Shown: one piece after another, positions 55,779 to 64,000 of the stretch
How positions within the stretch are numbered: the first letter of the stretch is position 1
How the letters are laid out: every line of letters begins with the position of its first letter
DNA from: Agrilutibacter niabensis
Lineage (GTDB): Bacteria; Pseudomonadota; Gammaproteobacteria; Xanthomonadales; Xanthomonadaceae
DNA: 64,000 nucleotides
Assembly: GCF_042657165.1 (NCBI RefSeq)
Contig: NZ_JBHSNJ010000005.1
Span: 315,660-379,659, forward strand
Direction of reading: 5' to 3'
The notes under the pieces: model-generated
The model's input: the letters and a program-made list of their open reading frames with translations, nothing else
Database searches by the model: none
Told to the model about the DNA's origin: nothing
Position numbers and translations under genes: made by a program

Positions 55779-56096
55779 ATGAAGACGCTCTACAAGATCA
55801 CGTTCCTCAACGCCGGCAGGATCTACGAGCTGTACGCGCGCAGGGTCAGCGCGGGCAGCCTGTGGGGATTCACCGAGGTAGCCGAACTGGTGTTCGACGT
55901 GCACGACGGCGTGGTGATCGATCCGGCCGAGGAGCGCCTGCGCGACGAATTCGGCAACACCCGTGTGCTGCACCTGCCGATGCAGAGCATCGTCCGCATC
56001 GAGGAAGTCGACAGCAAGGGCCAGTCCACGATCCGCGACGCCGCGACCGGCGAGAAGGTCGTCACCCCGTTCCCGATGCCGTTCAAGCCGCGCTGA
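55779..56096 (+). CDS. DUF1820-family protein
   Basis: A 105-residue cytosolic protein matching the DUF1820 family, which is small and conserved in gammaproteobacteria. Family-typical stretches are YKITFLNAGRIYELYARRVS at the start, GSLWGFTEVAELVFD near residue 27, and LRDEFGNTRVLHLPMQSIVR near 54; the last includes the start of the conserved IVRIEEV. No catalytic residues are evident and no function is known. It is followed by a hairpin and then the convergent S41 protease gene. Confidence 0.85.
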   Translation: MKTLYKITFLNAGRIYELYARRVSAGSLWGFTEVAELVFDVHDGVVIDPAEERLRDEFGNTRVLHLPMQSIVRIEEVDSKGQSTIRDAATGEKVVTPFPMPFKPR

Positions 56097-56173
56097 GCGG
56101 AGTGAACCCGATTGTCGGATCGGGCCAGCAAGGTGCCCTGCGGCAGTACCCGGATCGGCACTTCCCGTTGACG

Positions 56174-56199
56174 GAACAGGGCTGCTGGCCGCCCTGTTC
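56174..56199. terminator. Stem-loop between convergent genes
   Basis: GAACAGGGC at 56174-56182 and GCCCTGTTC at 56191-56199 form a perfect 9-base-pair stem with an 8-base loop. There is no T-tract, so it may be a weak or Rho-assisted terminator. It sits between the DUF1820 and S41 protease genes. Confidence 0.4.
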
Positions 56200-56243
56200 G
56201 CTGCTGCGGCCATGCGCCGCGGCGTGCCGGCAAAGTGCGCCGC

Positions 56244-57563
56244 TCAACCCTTGGGCGGGGCTTCCTTCTGCGCGACCGCGGGCTTCTTGAGCTCGTTCAA
56301 TGCCGCGGTGATCGGGGCCTCGCCTTCCAGCACCTCGCCGGCATTGGCGCCGGGGAGATCGTCTTCCTCGCCACGCAGGTGGCCACGCAGGCTGGCTTCG
56401 GTGTAGTCGGGCCTGCCGCCGTTGGCGGCATCCTTGCCCGGGTGCAGGGTCACGTCGGGAATGATGCCCAAGGCCTGGATCGACTTGCCGCTGGGCGTGA
56501 AGTAGCGCGCCGTGGTCAGCTTGACCGAGTCGCCGTTGTCCAGCGGCAACACGGTCTGCACCGAGCCCTTGCCGAAGGTGCGGCTGCCGACGATGCGCGC
56601 GCGCTGGTTGTCGTGCAGTGCCCCGGCGAGTACTTCCGACGCGCTGGCCGAGCCCGCATCGACCAGCACCACCACCGGCGCGTTGCCACTGCGATCGCCC
56701 GGCGTCGCGCTGAATTCGGCGTCGCTGATCGGCACGCGTCCGCGCGTGCTGACGATCTTGCCCTTCTCCAGCAGGCTGTCGGCGATCTGCACCGCCGAGG
56801 TCAGCAGCCCGCCTGGATTGCTGCGCAGGTCGATGACCAGGCCGCGCAGCGCGCCGCCCGCCTGCTCGCGCAGCTTGTCGAGTTGGCGGTCGAAGTCGGC
56901 GGCCGTGTCGGCCTGGAAGGAGGCGACGCGCAGGTAGCCGTAGCCCGGTTCGAGCATGCGGCTGCGCACGCTGACGATGCGGATGGTCTCTCGCGTCAGC
57001 GTGACGTCGAACGGCTTGGGCTTGTCCTCGCGCACGATCGTCAACGTGACCTTGCTGCCGGGGTCTCCGCGCAACGGACCGGAGCTGTCGCCCTCGTCGG
57101 GTTTGAAGGTCTTGCCGTCGATCGCGATGATCAGGTCGCCGGCCTTGATGCCCGCGCGCGTGGCCGGGGTGTCGTCGATCGGCGCGATCACGCGCAGGCT
57201 GCCATCGGGCTGGCGTTGCAGCTCCACGCCGACGCCGCCATAGGAGCCTCGCGAACTCTCGTCGAATTCCTCCGCGGCATCGTGCGGCATGTACACGCTG
57301 TGTGGATCGAGATCGAACAGCAGGCCCCGGATCGCCGATTGCATCAGTGTCTTGTCGTCGACGGGTTCGACGTAGGCTTCCTTGACCGCGTTGTAGACCG
57401 CGACGTAGCGGCGGATCTCCGCCAAGGGCACCTTGGACGCGCTGGTGTCCTCGGCATCGGGCGCCTCGATCGGCGCCGGAGCATCGTCCTGCGCGGGGCT
57501 GACCTGGGCGAAGACGGGCGCGGCGAACAGCGCGAGCGCGAGCGGGAGAATGCGCGGTTGCAT
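56244..57563 (-). CDS. S41-family C-terminal processing peptidase
   Basis: Periplasmic serine protease of the CtpA/Prc type, 439 residues, that degrades proteins from their C-terminal ends. After the signal peptide come an N-terminal helical domain with DPHSVYMPHDAAEEF, a PDZ domain (about 105-195, with GVGVELQRQ and IKAGDLIIAIDGK), and the catalytic core. The core has VIDLRSNPGGLLTSAVQIAD, SASASEVLAGALHDNQRA with Ser307, and RTFGKGSVQTVLPL with Lys332, the Ser-Lys dyad at the spacing of Prc. ALGIIPDV is the family end motif. It follows the EnvC-like gene on the same strand after about 210 bases, often a linked pair in proteobacteria. Confidence 0.95.
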   Translation of the reverse strand: MQPRILPLALALFAAPVFAQVSPAQDDAPAPIEAPDAEDTSASKVPLAEIRRYVAVYNAVKEAYVEPVDDKTLMQSAIRGLLFDLDPHSVYMPHDAAEEFDESSRGSYGGVGVELQRQPDGSLRVIAPIDDTPATRAGIKAGDLIIAIDGKTFKPDEGDSSGPLRGDPGSKVTLTIVREDKPKPFDVTLTRETIRIVSVRSRMLEPGYGYLRVASFQADTAADFDRQLDKLREQAGGALRGLVIDLRSNPGGLLTSAVQIADSLLEKGKIVSTRGRVPISDAEFSATPGDRSGNAPVVVLVDAGSASASEVLAGALHDNQRARIVGSRTFGKGSVQTVLPLDNGDSVKLTTARYFTPSGKSIQALGIIPDVTLHPGKDAANGGRPDYTEASLRGHLRGEEDDLPGANAGEVLEGEAPITAALNELKKPAVAQKEAPPKG

Positions 57564-57773
57564 GGGACGAATACTCCGGGAGCGTGTGCAGAAGCGGCGA
57601 TCGGAAGGCCCTGGCACGCCAGGAAATCGATCGGAAGGCCGCTCATTGGATCGCGGGCCGCGCAACAGGTTCATTGCCCGGCCCGTTCGGTTCGATTATG
57701 GCCACAACCCGGCGCCGGGCGGCGAAGGAATCATTAATCGACGCGATGCTTCCGTCTCGCCTTGGTGCCCCGT

Positions 57774-58988
57774 TCAGCGCAGCCAGGTACCGGGGTTGAC
57801 CGGCTGGCCGTTGCGGCGCAGCTCGAAGTAGAGCGACGGACGTCCGTGGCCGCCCGAGTTGCCTACGGTCGCCACCGCGTCGCCGCGCTTCACTGCGGCG
57901 CCGACATCCTTTAGCAGCGCATCGTTATGCGCGTACAGGCTCATGTAGCCGTTGCCATGGTCGATGATCAACAGCAGCCCGTAGCCGGTCATCCATTCGG
58001 CGTACACCACGGTGCCATCGGCGACCGCCTTGATCGGCGCCCCGGCGTTCGCAGCGATCAGCAGGCCCTGGCTGCCACGACCATCGGGCATGGTCCCGCC
58101 GTAACCCGCCAGCAGTGAACCCGATAGCGGCCAGCCCAGCCCGCCGACCTGCAATGGCGGCGCGGCCGGCACCACCGGCGTGTGCGGCGCATTGCGGTTG
58201 CCGGTGACGGCATCGCGCGCCGCCCTGGTGGCGGCGGCGCGACGCTCGGCTTCGGCACGGGCGGCGGCGGCGCGCAGCTGCTTCAGCACACGCTCGAGCC
58301 CCTTGGCATCACGGCCGAGGGCCTGCTCGCGCTCCCGGCGGTCCTGGTACTTCTCGTCCAGCTGCGCCAGCAATGCCGCGCGCGTCCTGCGGTCCTGCTC
58401 AAGTTGGCCGAGCTGTTGGCGTTGCTGCCGGCGCGTCTGGTCGAGCGAATTCTGGCGCGCGACGATCTCCGCCTCGAGTGCATCGATCTCGCGCAGCTGC
58501 GATCCGAGTTCGGCGATGCGCCGCGCGCGATCGGCCTGCACGTAACGCTGGTAGGTCATCGCGCGGTTGGCGTCGGCGATGCGGTCCTGCGACAGCAGGG
58601 CCTTCAGGGGCGCGGCTTCACCCTGCGCGTAGGCGGCACGCAGCAGGCGCGCCAGCTCCTCGCGACGGGCTCCGAGGGTCGCCTGCATCGCCGCGCGTTG
58701 CTGTTGCAGTTGCGCCAGCTTTCGCTGGTCGCCGGCGAGGCGGACTTCGGTCTCGCGCAGCACGCGGTTGGACTTGCCGACTTTCTCGTCCGCGGTTCGG
58801 AGCTGCTTGGTCACGTCGCCACGCTCGCCCTCGATCCTCCGGCGTTCGGCGGCAACCCGCTGGAGTTCGCGCTTGACGGTTTCCAGCTTGCGTTCGGTTT
58901 CACCCTTGCCCTTGCTCGGGTCCTGCGCGGGTGCCGGCGCGGCGAAAGCCATGAGCAGCAGCGCGATGGCAAGGATCCGGGCGCTCAT
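57774..58988 (-). CDS. envC: EnvC-like murein hydrolase activator
   Basis: Periplasmic protein, 404 residues, that activates the amidases AmiA/AmiB at the division septum. A signal peptide precedes a long coiled coil (about 25-265) full of Arg, Glu and Gln. A C-terminal LytM domain follows, with GLGWPLSGSLLAGYGGTM, GTVVYAEWMTGYGLLLIIDH and MSLYAHNDALL. The zinc-binding residues of active LytM peptidases are missing: the HxGxD region reads GLLIAANAG and the last motif reads LYFELR. This is the degenerate form expected of EnvC-type activators. The start ATG overlaps the stop of gpmI as ATGA. Confidence 0.93.
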   Translation of the reverse strand: MSARILAIALLLMAFAAPAPAQDPSKGKGETERKLETVKRELQRVAAERRRIEGERGDVTKQLRTADEKVGKSNRVLRETEVRLAGDQRKLAQLQQQRAAMQATLGARREELARLLRAAYAQGEAAPLKALLSQDRIADANRAMTYQRYVQADRARRIAELGSQLREIDALEAEIVARQNSLDQTRRQQRQQLGQLEQDRRTRAALLAQLDEKYQDRREREQALGRDAKGLERVLKQLRAAAARAEAERRAAATRAARDAVTGNRNAPHTPVVPAAPPLQVGGLGWPLSGSLLAGYGGTMPDGRGSQGLLIAANAGAPIKAVADGTVVYAEWMTGYGLLLIIDHGNGYMSLYAHNDALLKDVGAAVKRGDAVATVGNSGGHGRPSLYFELRRNGQPVNPGTWLR

Positions 58989-60535
58989 CCGGCGAGCGGA
59001 CCCTTGATCAGCAAGGACTCGCCGGTCATCTCGGCCGGCTTGGGCACGCCGAGCAGGTCGAGGATGGTGGGCGCGACGTCGCGCAAGGCACCGTCGCCAC
59101 GCAGCGTCGCCACTCGCGAGCCCGCGTACACGAAGGGCACCGGCCCGACGGTGTGCGAGGTATGCGGCTGGCCGGTGTCCGGGTCGCGCATCATCTCGAC
59201 GTTGCCGTGGTCGGCGGTGAGCAGCAGCGCGCCACCAACCTCCTGCACGGCCTGCGCGATCGCGCCGATGGCGACGTCCACGGCTTCGGCCGCCTGGATG
59301 GCGGCGGCGAGGATGCCGCTGTGGCCGACCATGTCGGGGTTGGCGATGTTGCAGATGGCGACGTCGATCGCGCCGGATCGGATCGCGGCGACCAGCTTGT
59401 CGGTGACTTCCGGACAACTCATCTCCGGCTGCAGGTCGTAGGTCGCGACCTTCGGGCTCGGCACCAGCACGCGTGTTTCACCGGCGTAGGGTTCCTCGCG
59501 GCCGCCACTGAAGAAGAACGTCACGTGCGCGTACTTCTCGGTTTCGGCGATGCGCAGTTGGTTCATGCCGTTGGCTGCGAGTACTTCGCCCAGGGTGTTG
59601 CGCAGGTCGTCGGGGGCGAACGCCACCGGCGCCGGCAGCTTCGCGTCGTATTCGGTGAGGCAGACGAACCGCGACAGCCGCGGACGACGCGCCTCGAAGC
59701 CGTCGAACGCCGGCGACACGAAGGCGCCGGTGAGCTGGCGTGCGCGGTCGGCGCGGAAATTCATGAACACGATCGCGTCGCCGTCGCGCACCGGCGCGCC
59801 CGCGCCGATCACGGTCGGGGCGACGAACTCGTCGTTCTCGCCGCGCGCATAGGCGTCGCGCAGGGCGGACAGCGCATCGGCGGCGACGTGCCCGGCGGAG
59901 GCCTCGACGATCGCATCCCAGGCGCGGCGCTGGCGGTCCCAGCGCTTGTCGCGATCCATGGCGAAGTAACGGCCGCTCACGGTGGCGACATACGCGTTGC
60001 CGGCCTTCGCGCAGACGGCTTCGAGCAGTTCCAGGCTCGCCTGCGCCGAGCGCGGCGGCATGTCGCGGCCATCGAGGAATGCGTGCACGGCAACTTTCGG
60101 CACGCCTTCGCGGCGCGCCAGTTCGATCATCGCGAAGATGTGCTGTTCGTGGCTGTGCACGCCGCCGGGCGAGAGCAGCCCGAGCAGGTGCAAAGTGCCG
60201 TGGGTGGCTTTCGCCGCGGCGCACGCGGCCCGGAGTTCGGCGTTGGCAAAGAAGCTGCCGTCTTCGATCGCCGCGTCGATGCGCGTGAGGTCCTGGTAGA
60301 CGATGCGCCCGGCGCCGAGGTTCATGTGCCCGACTTCGGAATTGCCCATCTGGCCGTCCGGCAGGCCGACGAAGCGACCCTCGGTATGGATCAGCGTGTG
60401 TGGATTGCGCGCCAGCAGCGCGTGCCAGTTCGGCAGCGAGGCCTGCGCCAGGGCGTTGTCGGCCGGATCGTCGCGGTGGCCCCAGCCGTCGAGAATCAGC
60501 AGGACGATGGGCTTGGGACGCGGATTCGACGGCAC
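58985..60535 (-). CDS. gpmI: 2,3-bisphosphoglycerate-independent phosphoglycerate mutase
   Basis: Interconverts 2- and 3-phosphoglycerate in glycolysis, using two manganese ions. The 516 residues open with the metal-binding VLLILDGWGHRDDPADNAL, and the phospho-serine is in GQMGNSEVGHMNLGAGRIVY near residue 65. LLGLLSPGGVHSHEQHI, HAFLDGRDMPPRS, and the late NPDMVGHSG and LLLTADHGNVEMM complete the alkaline-phosphatase-superfamily site. Start is GTG at 60535. It is coupled to envC; the gpmI-envC-ctpA order is common in gammaproteobacteria. Confidence 0.97.
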   Translation of the reverse strand: MPSNPRPKPIVLLILDGWGHRDDPADNALAQASLPNWHALLARNPHTLIHTEGRFVGLPDGQMGNSEVGHMNLGAGRIVYQDLTRIDAAIEDGSFFANAELRAACAAAKATHGTLHLLGLLSPGGVHSHEQHIFAMIELARREGVPKVAVHAFLDGRDMPPRSAQASLELLEAVCAKAGNAYVATVSGRYFAMDRDKRWDRQRRAWDAIVEASAGHVAADALSALRDAYARGENDEFVAPTVIGAGAPVRDGDAIVFMNFRADRARQLTGAFVSPAFDGFEARRPRLSRFVCLTEYDAKLPAPVAFAPDDLRNTLGEVLAANGMNQLRIAETEKYAHVTFFFSGGREEPYAGETRVLVPSPKVATYDLQPEMSCPEVTDKLVAAIRSGAIDVAICNIANPDMVGHSGILAAAIQAAEAVDVAIGAIAQAVQEVGGALLLTADHGNVEMMRDPDTGQPHTSHTVGPVPFVYAGSRVATLRGDGALRDVAPTILDLLGVPKPAEMTGESLLIKGPLAG

Positions 60536-60670
60536 GAGCGGTTTCCAATGACTTCGGGCAGGGGCAAAGTGTAGCGGAGCGCGCTATTTGTCAGCCTCAA
60601 GCCCCGCCCCCCCTTTAAACCCGCACCCGGCCCGGGGCATCCAACCCGGCAATCCCCAACGGAGTACGCC

Positions 60671-61339
60671 ATGAACCGCACCCGCCTCGCCTTCGCCCTG
60701 CTGTTCGCCATCGCCGCTACTTCCGCCCACGCCGCCGACCGCGACGTGTCCAAGGTCAACGGCGGCATTGAAGTCGAGGACGGCGAACGCTACGGCTCGC
60801 TGGAGACGGTCAACGGCGGCATCCATATCGGCGCGAATGCGCGGGTGGCCAGCGCCGAGACCGTGAACGGCGGCATCGAGGTCGGTGCCAGCACGCAAAC
60901 CGGCTCGCTGGAGACGGTCAACGGGGGCATCCGCGTCGACGAGCACGTCACCACCACCGGCGGCGTCGAAACCGTCAACGGCGGCATCTTCATCGGCCGC
61001 GGCGGCACCATCGGCGGCGGCATCGAAACCGTGAACGGCGCGATCGGACTGGTCGACACCGACGTCAGCGGCGGCATCGAAACCGTGAACGGTGACGTCA
61101 CCGTCGGGGTCGGATCGCACGTGCGCGGCGGTCTGCACTACGGCAAGCAGAGCAAGCCGTTCATCAGCATCGGCAAGCCGCGCATTCCGCGCGTGATCAT
61201 CGGACCGGATGCCCGGGTCGACGGGCCGCTGCGCTTCGAGCGCGAAGTGGTGCTGTATGTGCACGCGACGGCCAGGACTGGTGCGATCACCGGCGCGACG
61301 GCGATCCGGTTCGACACGCCGACGCCGCCGGAACAGTAG
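60671..61339 (+). CDS. Exported protein with tandem VNGG beta repeats
   Basis: A 222-residue protein with a signal peptide ending near AHAAD. From residue 27 to about 145 it consists of seven imperfect repeats of about 17-19 residues, each with a KVNGGI/ETVNGGI core followed by alternating residues, such as ETVNGGIHIGANARVASA. Such periodicity suggests a right-handed beta-helix or bactofilin-like solenoid. A conserved-looking C-terminal portion (IPRVIIGPDARVDGPLRFE) continues the strand pattern. No catalytic motif is seen. Similar proteins are annotated only as hypothetical in relatives, so far as I know. CGGAG lies 8 bases before the ATG. Likely periplasmic; function unknown. Confidence 0.8.
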   Translation: MNRTRLAFALLFAIAATSAHAADRDVSKVNGGIEVEDGERYGSLETVNGGIHIGANARVASAETVNGGIEVGASTQTGSLETVNGGIRVDEHVTTTGGVETVNGGIFIGRGGTIGGGIETVNGAIGLVDTDVSGGIETVNGDVTVGVGSHVRGGLHYGKQSKPFISIGKPRIPRVIIGPDARVDGPLRFEREVVLYVHATARTGAITGATAIRFDTPTPPEQ

Positions 61340-61399
61340 TTGGCCCGAAGCCTGGCCGCGTGACCGGCTTCACGCCATGCGCCTGAAAAGGACAATATC

Positions 61400-61434
61400 G
61401 GCACGGCTTTCATAGTCACGGCCGTGCCTAGAAT
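61400..61434 (+). promoter_or_regulatory. Promoter with overlapping inverted repeat ahead of the M28 peptidase
   Basis: CTTTCA at 61407-61412 and TAGAAT at 61429-61434 are 16 bases apart. An 8-base-pair inverted repeat (GGCACGGC at 61400-61407, GCCGTGCC at 61421-61428) touches the -35 on one side and abuts the -10 on the other, an operator-like placement. It could alternatively be a stem-loop after the upstream gene. Confidence 0.4.
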
Positions 61435-61460
61435 GGGGCTCCGATGGGTCAGGAGCCTCC

Positions 61461-63203
61461 ATGAAGCATTCCCGCATTCCCTGCACGCTGGCTACGGTGC
61501 TGATGCTGGCGGCGTGCAAGCCGCAGGCGCCGGAGGCCACCGCGCCCGCGCCGGCCGAGGTTGCCGATGCGGCGTCCTTCAGCCCGTCGATCACCGCCGG
61601 CGATTTTGCGCAGCATGTGCGCACCTTGGCGTCCGATGCGTTTGAGGGCCGTGCTCCGGGCAGCGCTGGCGAGCAGAAGTCGGTTGCCTACATTGAGGCC
61701 CAGTTCCGGCGCCTCGGCCTGAAGCCCGGCCTGGGCGGAAGTTATTTCCAGACCGTGCCGATGGTGGAAACCGTCGCGGACGAGGATGTCGCGCTCAGGC
61801 TCAACGTCGACGGCAAGCCGCGCGACCTCCGCTTCGGTACCGACATGGTCGTGGGCACGCGCACCGGCCAGCCCAAGGTCACGCTCGACCGCAGCGGGCT
61901 GGTCTTCGTCGGCTACGGCGTCAATGCACCCGAACTGCAGTGGAACGATTACGCCGGCATCGATGTGAAGGGCAAGACCGTGGTGATGTTCGTCAACGAC
62001 CCCGGCTTCCATCAGCAGGACCCGTCGCTGTTCGAAGGCAACCGGATGACTTATTACGGGCGCTGGACGTACAAGTTCGAGGAAGCAGCGCGTCAGGGCG
62101 CTGCGGCGGCGCTGATCATCCACGACACCGAAGGCGCGTCCTACGGCTGGGAAGTGGTGAAGAATTCCTGGAGCGGCGCGCAATTCGACCTGCGCCAGGT
62201 CGACGATCCCGCGCCGCGAGTGCAGGTCCAGGGCTGGATCAGCGGGGATTCCGCACGCTCGTTGTTTTCCGCGCTCGGCCAGGACCTGGATACCCTGTAT
62301 GCCGCGGCCGGCAAACGCGGCTTCAAGGCGATCCCGCTGGACGCCAGCGCGTCCATCGACCTGGAGAGCCGCATCAGCGAGAAGGCGTCGCGCAACGTGA
62401 TCGCACGCCTCGACGGCGCCAAGCGGTCCGATGAGGCGATCGTCTACATGGCGCACTGGGACCACCTCGGCGACCACGGGCACGAAGCCGACGAACACGC
62501 GGCCACTGCGGCTGCATCGACCCCGGGGCCCGGCAGCACCGATACGATCTACAACGGCGCGGTCGACAACGCGACCGGCGTGGCTGGCATCCTCGAGATC
62601 GCCGAGGCGTTCGCCCACCAGCAACCGCGTCCGGATCGCTCGGTGGTGTTCCTGGCCGTAACGCTGGAGGAATCGGGTCTACTGGGTTCGCGTTACTACG
62701 TGGCGCATCCGGCCGTGCCGCTGGAGAAGACCGTCGCCGTGATCAACCTCGATGCAATGCCGGTGATCGGAAAAGCGCACGACATGACCGTGGTGGGATT
62801 CGGCAGTTCGCAGTTGGAGGACATCCTCCGGAGGATCGCGCAGGAACAGGGACGGACCCTGCATGCCGAGGCCACACCGGAGGATGGCTTCTACTTCCGC
62901 TCCGACCATTTCAACTTCGCGCGCGCCGGTGTGCCCGCGCTGTATGCCAAGGGTGGCGACGACCTGGTGGTCGGCGGGATCGCAGCCGGCCGGCTGGCGC
63001 AAGTGGATTACCGCGACCACCGCTATCACAAGCCTTCGGACGAGTTCGATCCGAGCTGGAAGCTCGAGGGTGTCATGCAGGACCTCGAAGCACTCTATGG
63101 CGTCGGCCGCGAGCTCGCCGGCGGGCAGCAGTGGCCGACCTGGTACGAAGGCAACGCGTTCCGCGCGGCCCAGCAAGGATTGCGGGCGGGCGCTGCAAGG
63201 TAA
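61461..63203 (+). CDS. M28-family metallopeptidase lipoprotein
   Basis: Lipid-anchored zinc aminopeptidase, 580 residues. The leader ends MLAAC (lipobox), followed by an Ala/Pro-rich linker. A PA-domain-like insertion occupies roughly residues 130-260. The di-zinc site is visible as YMAHWDHLGDHGHEADEHAA (His), GAVDNATGVAG (Asp), VTLEESGLLGS (Glu), INLDAMP (Asp) and FYFRSDHFNFARAGVP (His). The ATG has GGAG about 8 bases ahead. It likely releases N-terminal residues from peptides at the cell envelope. The MAPEG gene follows after about 90 bases. Confidence 0.93.
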   Translation: MKHSRIPCTLATVLMLAACKPQAPEATAPAPAEVADAASFSPSITAGDFAQHVRTLASDAFEGRAPGSAGEQKSVAYIEAQFRRLGLKPGLGGSYFQTVPMVETVADEDVALRLNVDGKPRDLRFGTDMVVGTRTGQPKVTLDRSGLVFVGYGVNAPELQWNDYAGIDVKGKTVVMFVNDPGFHQQDPSLFEGNRMTYYGRWTYKFEEAARQGAAAALIIHDTEGASYGWEVVKNSWSGAQFDLRQVDDPAPRVQVQGWISGDSARSLFSALGQDLDTLYAAAGKRGFKAIPLDASASIDLESRISEKASRNVIARLDGAKRSDEAIVYMAHWDHLGDHGHEADEHAATAAASTPGPGSTDTIYNGAVDNATGVAGILEIAEAFAHQQPRPDRSVVFLAVTLEESGLLGSRYYVAHPAVPLEKTVAVINLDAMPVIGKAHDMTVVGFGSSQLEDILRRIAQEQGRTLHAEATPEDGFYFRSDHFNFARAGVPALYAKGGDDLVVGGIAAGRLAQVDYRDHRYHKPSDEFDPSWKLEGVMQDLEALYGVGRELAGGQQWPTWYEGNAFRAAQQGLRAGAAR

Positions 63204-63295
63204 ATGCACGCCCTGGACCTGTGGCGGCGCCTTCGGGCGCCGCTGCTTCTTGTGGGGTAGGCTGCGCCGGTCACCCACGTGGGAGGAAAGGCATC

Positions 63296-63694
63296 ATGGC
63301 CCTGGCCGTTACTTACTGGTGCGTGCTGGTCGCCGCACTGCTGCCCTACGTCTGGGTCTCGGTCGCCAAGGCCAGCGGCGAGCGCTACGACAACCGCGAC
63401 CCGCGCGGTTGGACCGCGCGCCAGAGCAATCCCCGCGTGCATCGAGCAGATGCCGCCCAGCTAAACGCTTACGAAGCCTTCGCACCTTTCGCTGCCGGCG
63501 TGGTGCTCGCCCAACTCGCCGGAGTAGCGGCGGATCGTATTGCCCTGCTTGCGGTGCTGTTCGTCGTGTTCCGGATTCTGCATGGCCTCGTCTACGTGGC
63601 CGGCTGGAAACACAGTCTGCGGAGCCTGGTGTGGTTTGTCGCCTTCGCCTGCGTCGTAATTCTGTTCGTGCAGGCGGCGCTGCAGGTCGCCTGA
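63296..63694 (+). CDS. MAPEG-family membrane protein
   Basis: A 132-residue protein with four hydrophobic segments, matching the MAPEG superfamily of glutathione-dependent or related membrane enzymes. The family motif reads NPRVHRADAAQLNAYEAFAP near residue 45, where the AAQLNAYE part matches the usual A-x-Asn-x-x-Glu. RILHGLVYVAGWKHSLRSL near 90 matches the late helix. Family members conjugate glutathione or isomerise eicosanoid-like lipids; bacterial ones are often uncharacterised. A longer open frame upstream overlaps the peptidase, so 63296 is chosen for the canonical N-terminus and the GGAGG ahead of it. Confidence 0.88.
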   Translation: MALAVTYWCVLVAALLPYVWVSVAKASGERYDNRDPRGWTARQSNPRVHRADAAQLNAYEAFAPFAAGVVLAQLAGVAADRIALLAVLFVVFRILHGLVYVAGWKHSLRSLVWFVAFACVVILFVQAALQVA

Positions 63695-63930
63695 AAAAGC
63701 TGTCTTGGTCAAGCAACCGGATACCCGTTCGGAGCCATCGCCCGGGCGGGTGCCTGCGGCTGGGGGTCCGAAACGCCCAGCCGCGCCCTTGCCGGGACGA
63801 TCCCTGCCGCTATCGAGCGCCGCATGGCGGGACAGGCCCCGCGCTTCGGCATTAACCCAGACTAACCTCTTCCCGGGTCTGGTGATTAAGCTGCGGGGTT
63901 AGTGGGTGATGGGGCGTGGTTTTGTTTTGG

Positions 63931-63967
63931 GCAAAGAAGAAGCCCCGGTCTTTTGGACCGGGGCTTC
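63931..63967 (-). terminator. Terminator of the rRNA operon
   Basis: A perfect 12-base-pair stem (63939-63950 with 63956-63967) with a 5-base loop. On the minus strand it is followed by TTCTTTG. It lies just past the 3' end of 5S rRNA. Confidence 0.9.
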
Positions 63968-63973
63968 GGATAA

Positions 63974-64000
63974 ATGCTCAGCAATGACCTACTCTTGCAT
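63974..64000 (-). rRNA. rrf: 5S ribosomal RNA, 3' end only
   Basis: On the minus strand the last 27 bases read ATGCAAGAGTAGGTCATTGC and onward, the near-universal 3' segment of 5S rRNA (most relatives have GCGAGAGTAGG; here one base differs). A terminator follows at once. The rest of the rRNA operon lies to the right of the window. Confidence 0.9.

Noticed and set aside
63705..63902. A 65-codon ORF just before the rRNA terminator
   Set aside because: Pro/Arg/Ala-rich, no start signals, no family; such ORFs beside rRNA operons are usually spurious. I see nothing else in the 240 bases there.

Overview
The window is high-GC, densely coded bacterial chromosome. The gene content points to a gammaproteobacterium of the Lysobacteraceae/Xanthomonadaceae (Lysobacter, Luteimonas or Xanthomonas type). 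Supporting signs are a plant-type glutamate-cysteine ligase, two large Oar-like TonB-dependent receptors, a tandem pair of DsbA-like proteins behind a diheme cytochrome c4, a FolM-type pteridine reductase beside folK and folB, and a full aa3 cytochrome oxidase cluster. Genus is inference. I see no phage, insertion sequence, CRISPR array or defence island; this is mostly core genome.

Layout. 1-3.5 kb: ppc (cut by the left edge) and gshA, both on minus. 3.5-8.8 kb: a peptide-type binding protein, a VIT/CCC1 metal transporter, one ABC permease and an exported GH13 amylase. 8.8-13.3 kb: a 5'-shortened TPR gene, ysxC, cytochrome c4, two DsbA-like genes and an endonuclease-like gene. 13.4-24.1 kb: two TonB receptors flanking a TSUP permease, slt, a PH-domain gene and cca. 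24.4-29.2 kb: a VanZ-like gene, a MidA-type methyltransferase, pteridine/folate genes, tsaD and rpsU. 29.4-35.4 kb: yqeY, a SecA-like fragment gene, a GNAT gene, dnaG, an S9 peptidase and a small membrane protein. 35.4-41.5 kb: a lipid A phosphoethanolamine transferase and PAP2 phosphatase divergent from a two-component system, then an amidohydrolase. 41.5-49.7 kb: cytochrome c oxidase genes and assembly factors. 50-53.3 kb: putA. 53.4-63.7 kb: FadL-like porin, rhomboid protease, DUF1820 gene, S41 protease, EnvC-like activator, gpmI, a beta-repeat exported protein, an M28 lipoprotein peptidase and a MAPEG protein. The right edge enters the 3' end of a minus-strand rRNA operon (5S rRNA and its terminator).

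How genes work together. The oxidase cluster supplies structural subunits (coxB, ctaD, coxC), copper delivery (ctaG and an SCO-like protein with CxxxC), heme a synthesis (cyoE, ctaA) and SURF1, plus a 44-codon membrane ORF. The two-component system very probably controls the divergent envelope-modification genes. The DsbA pair lies close to a TonB receptor carrying six cysteine pairs, a plausible client. The folate and tRNA-modification genes sit head to head with rpsU.

The least ordinary items are a short gene that looks like the C-terminal motor half of SecA without its catalytic residues, an exported protein built from VNGG repeats, and an incomplete peptide-ABC locus wrapped around a VIT transporter. 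All calls were made by reading; no database search was run.
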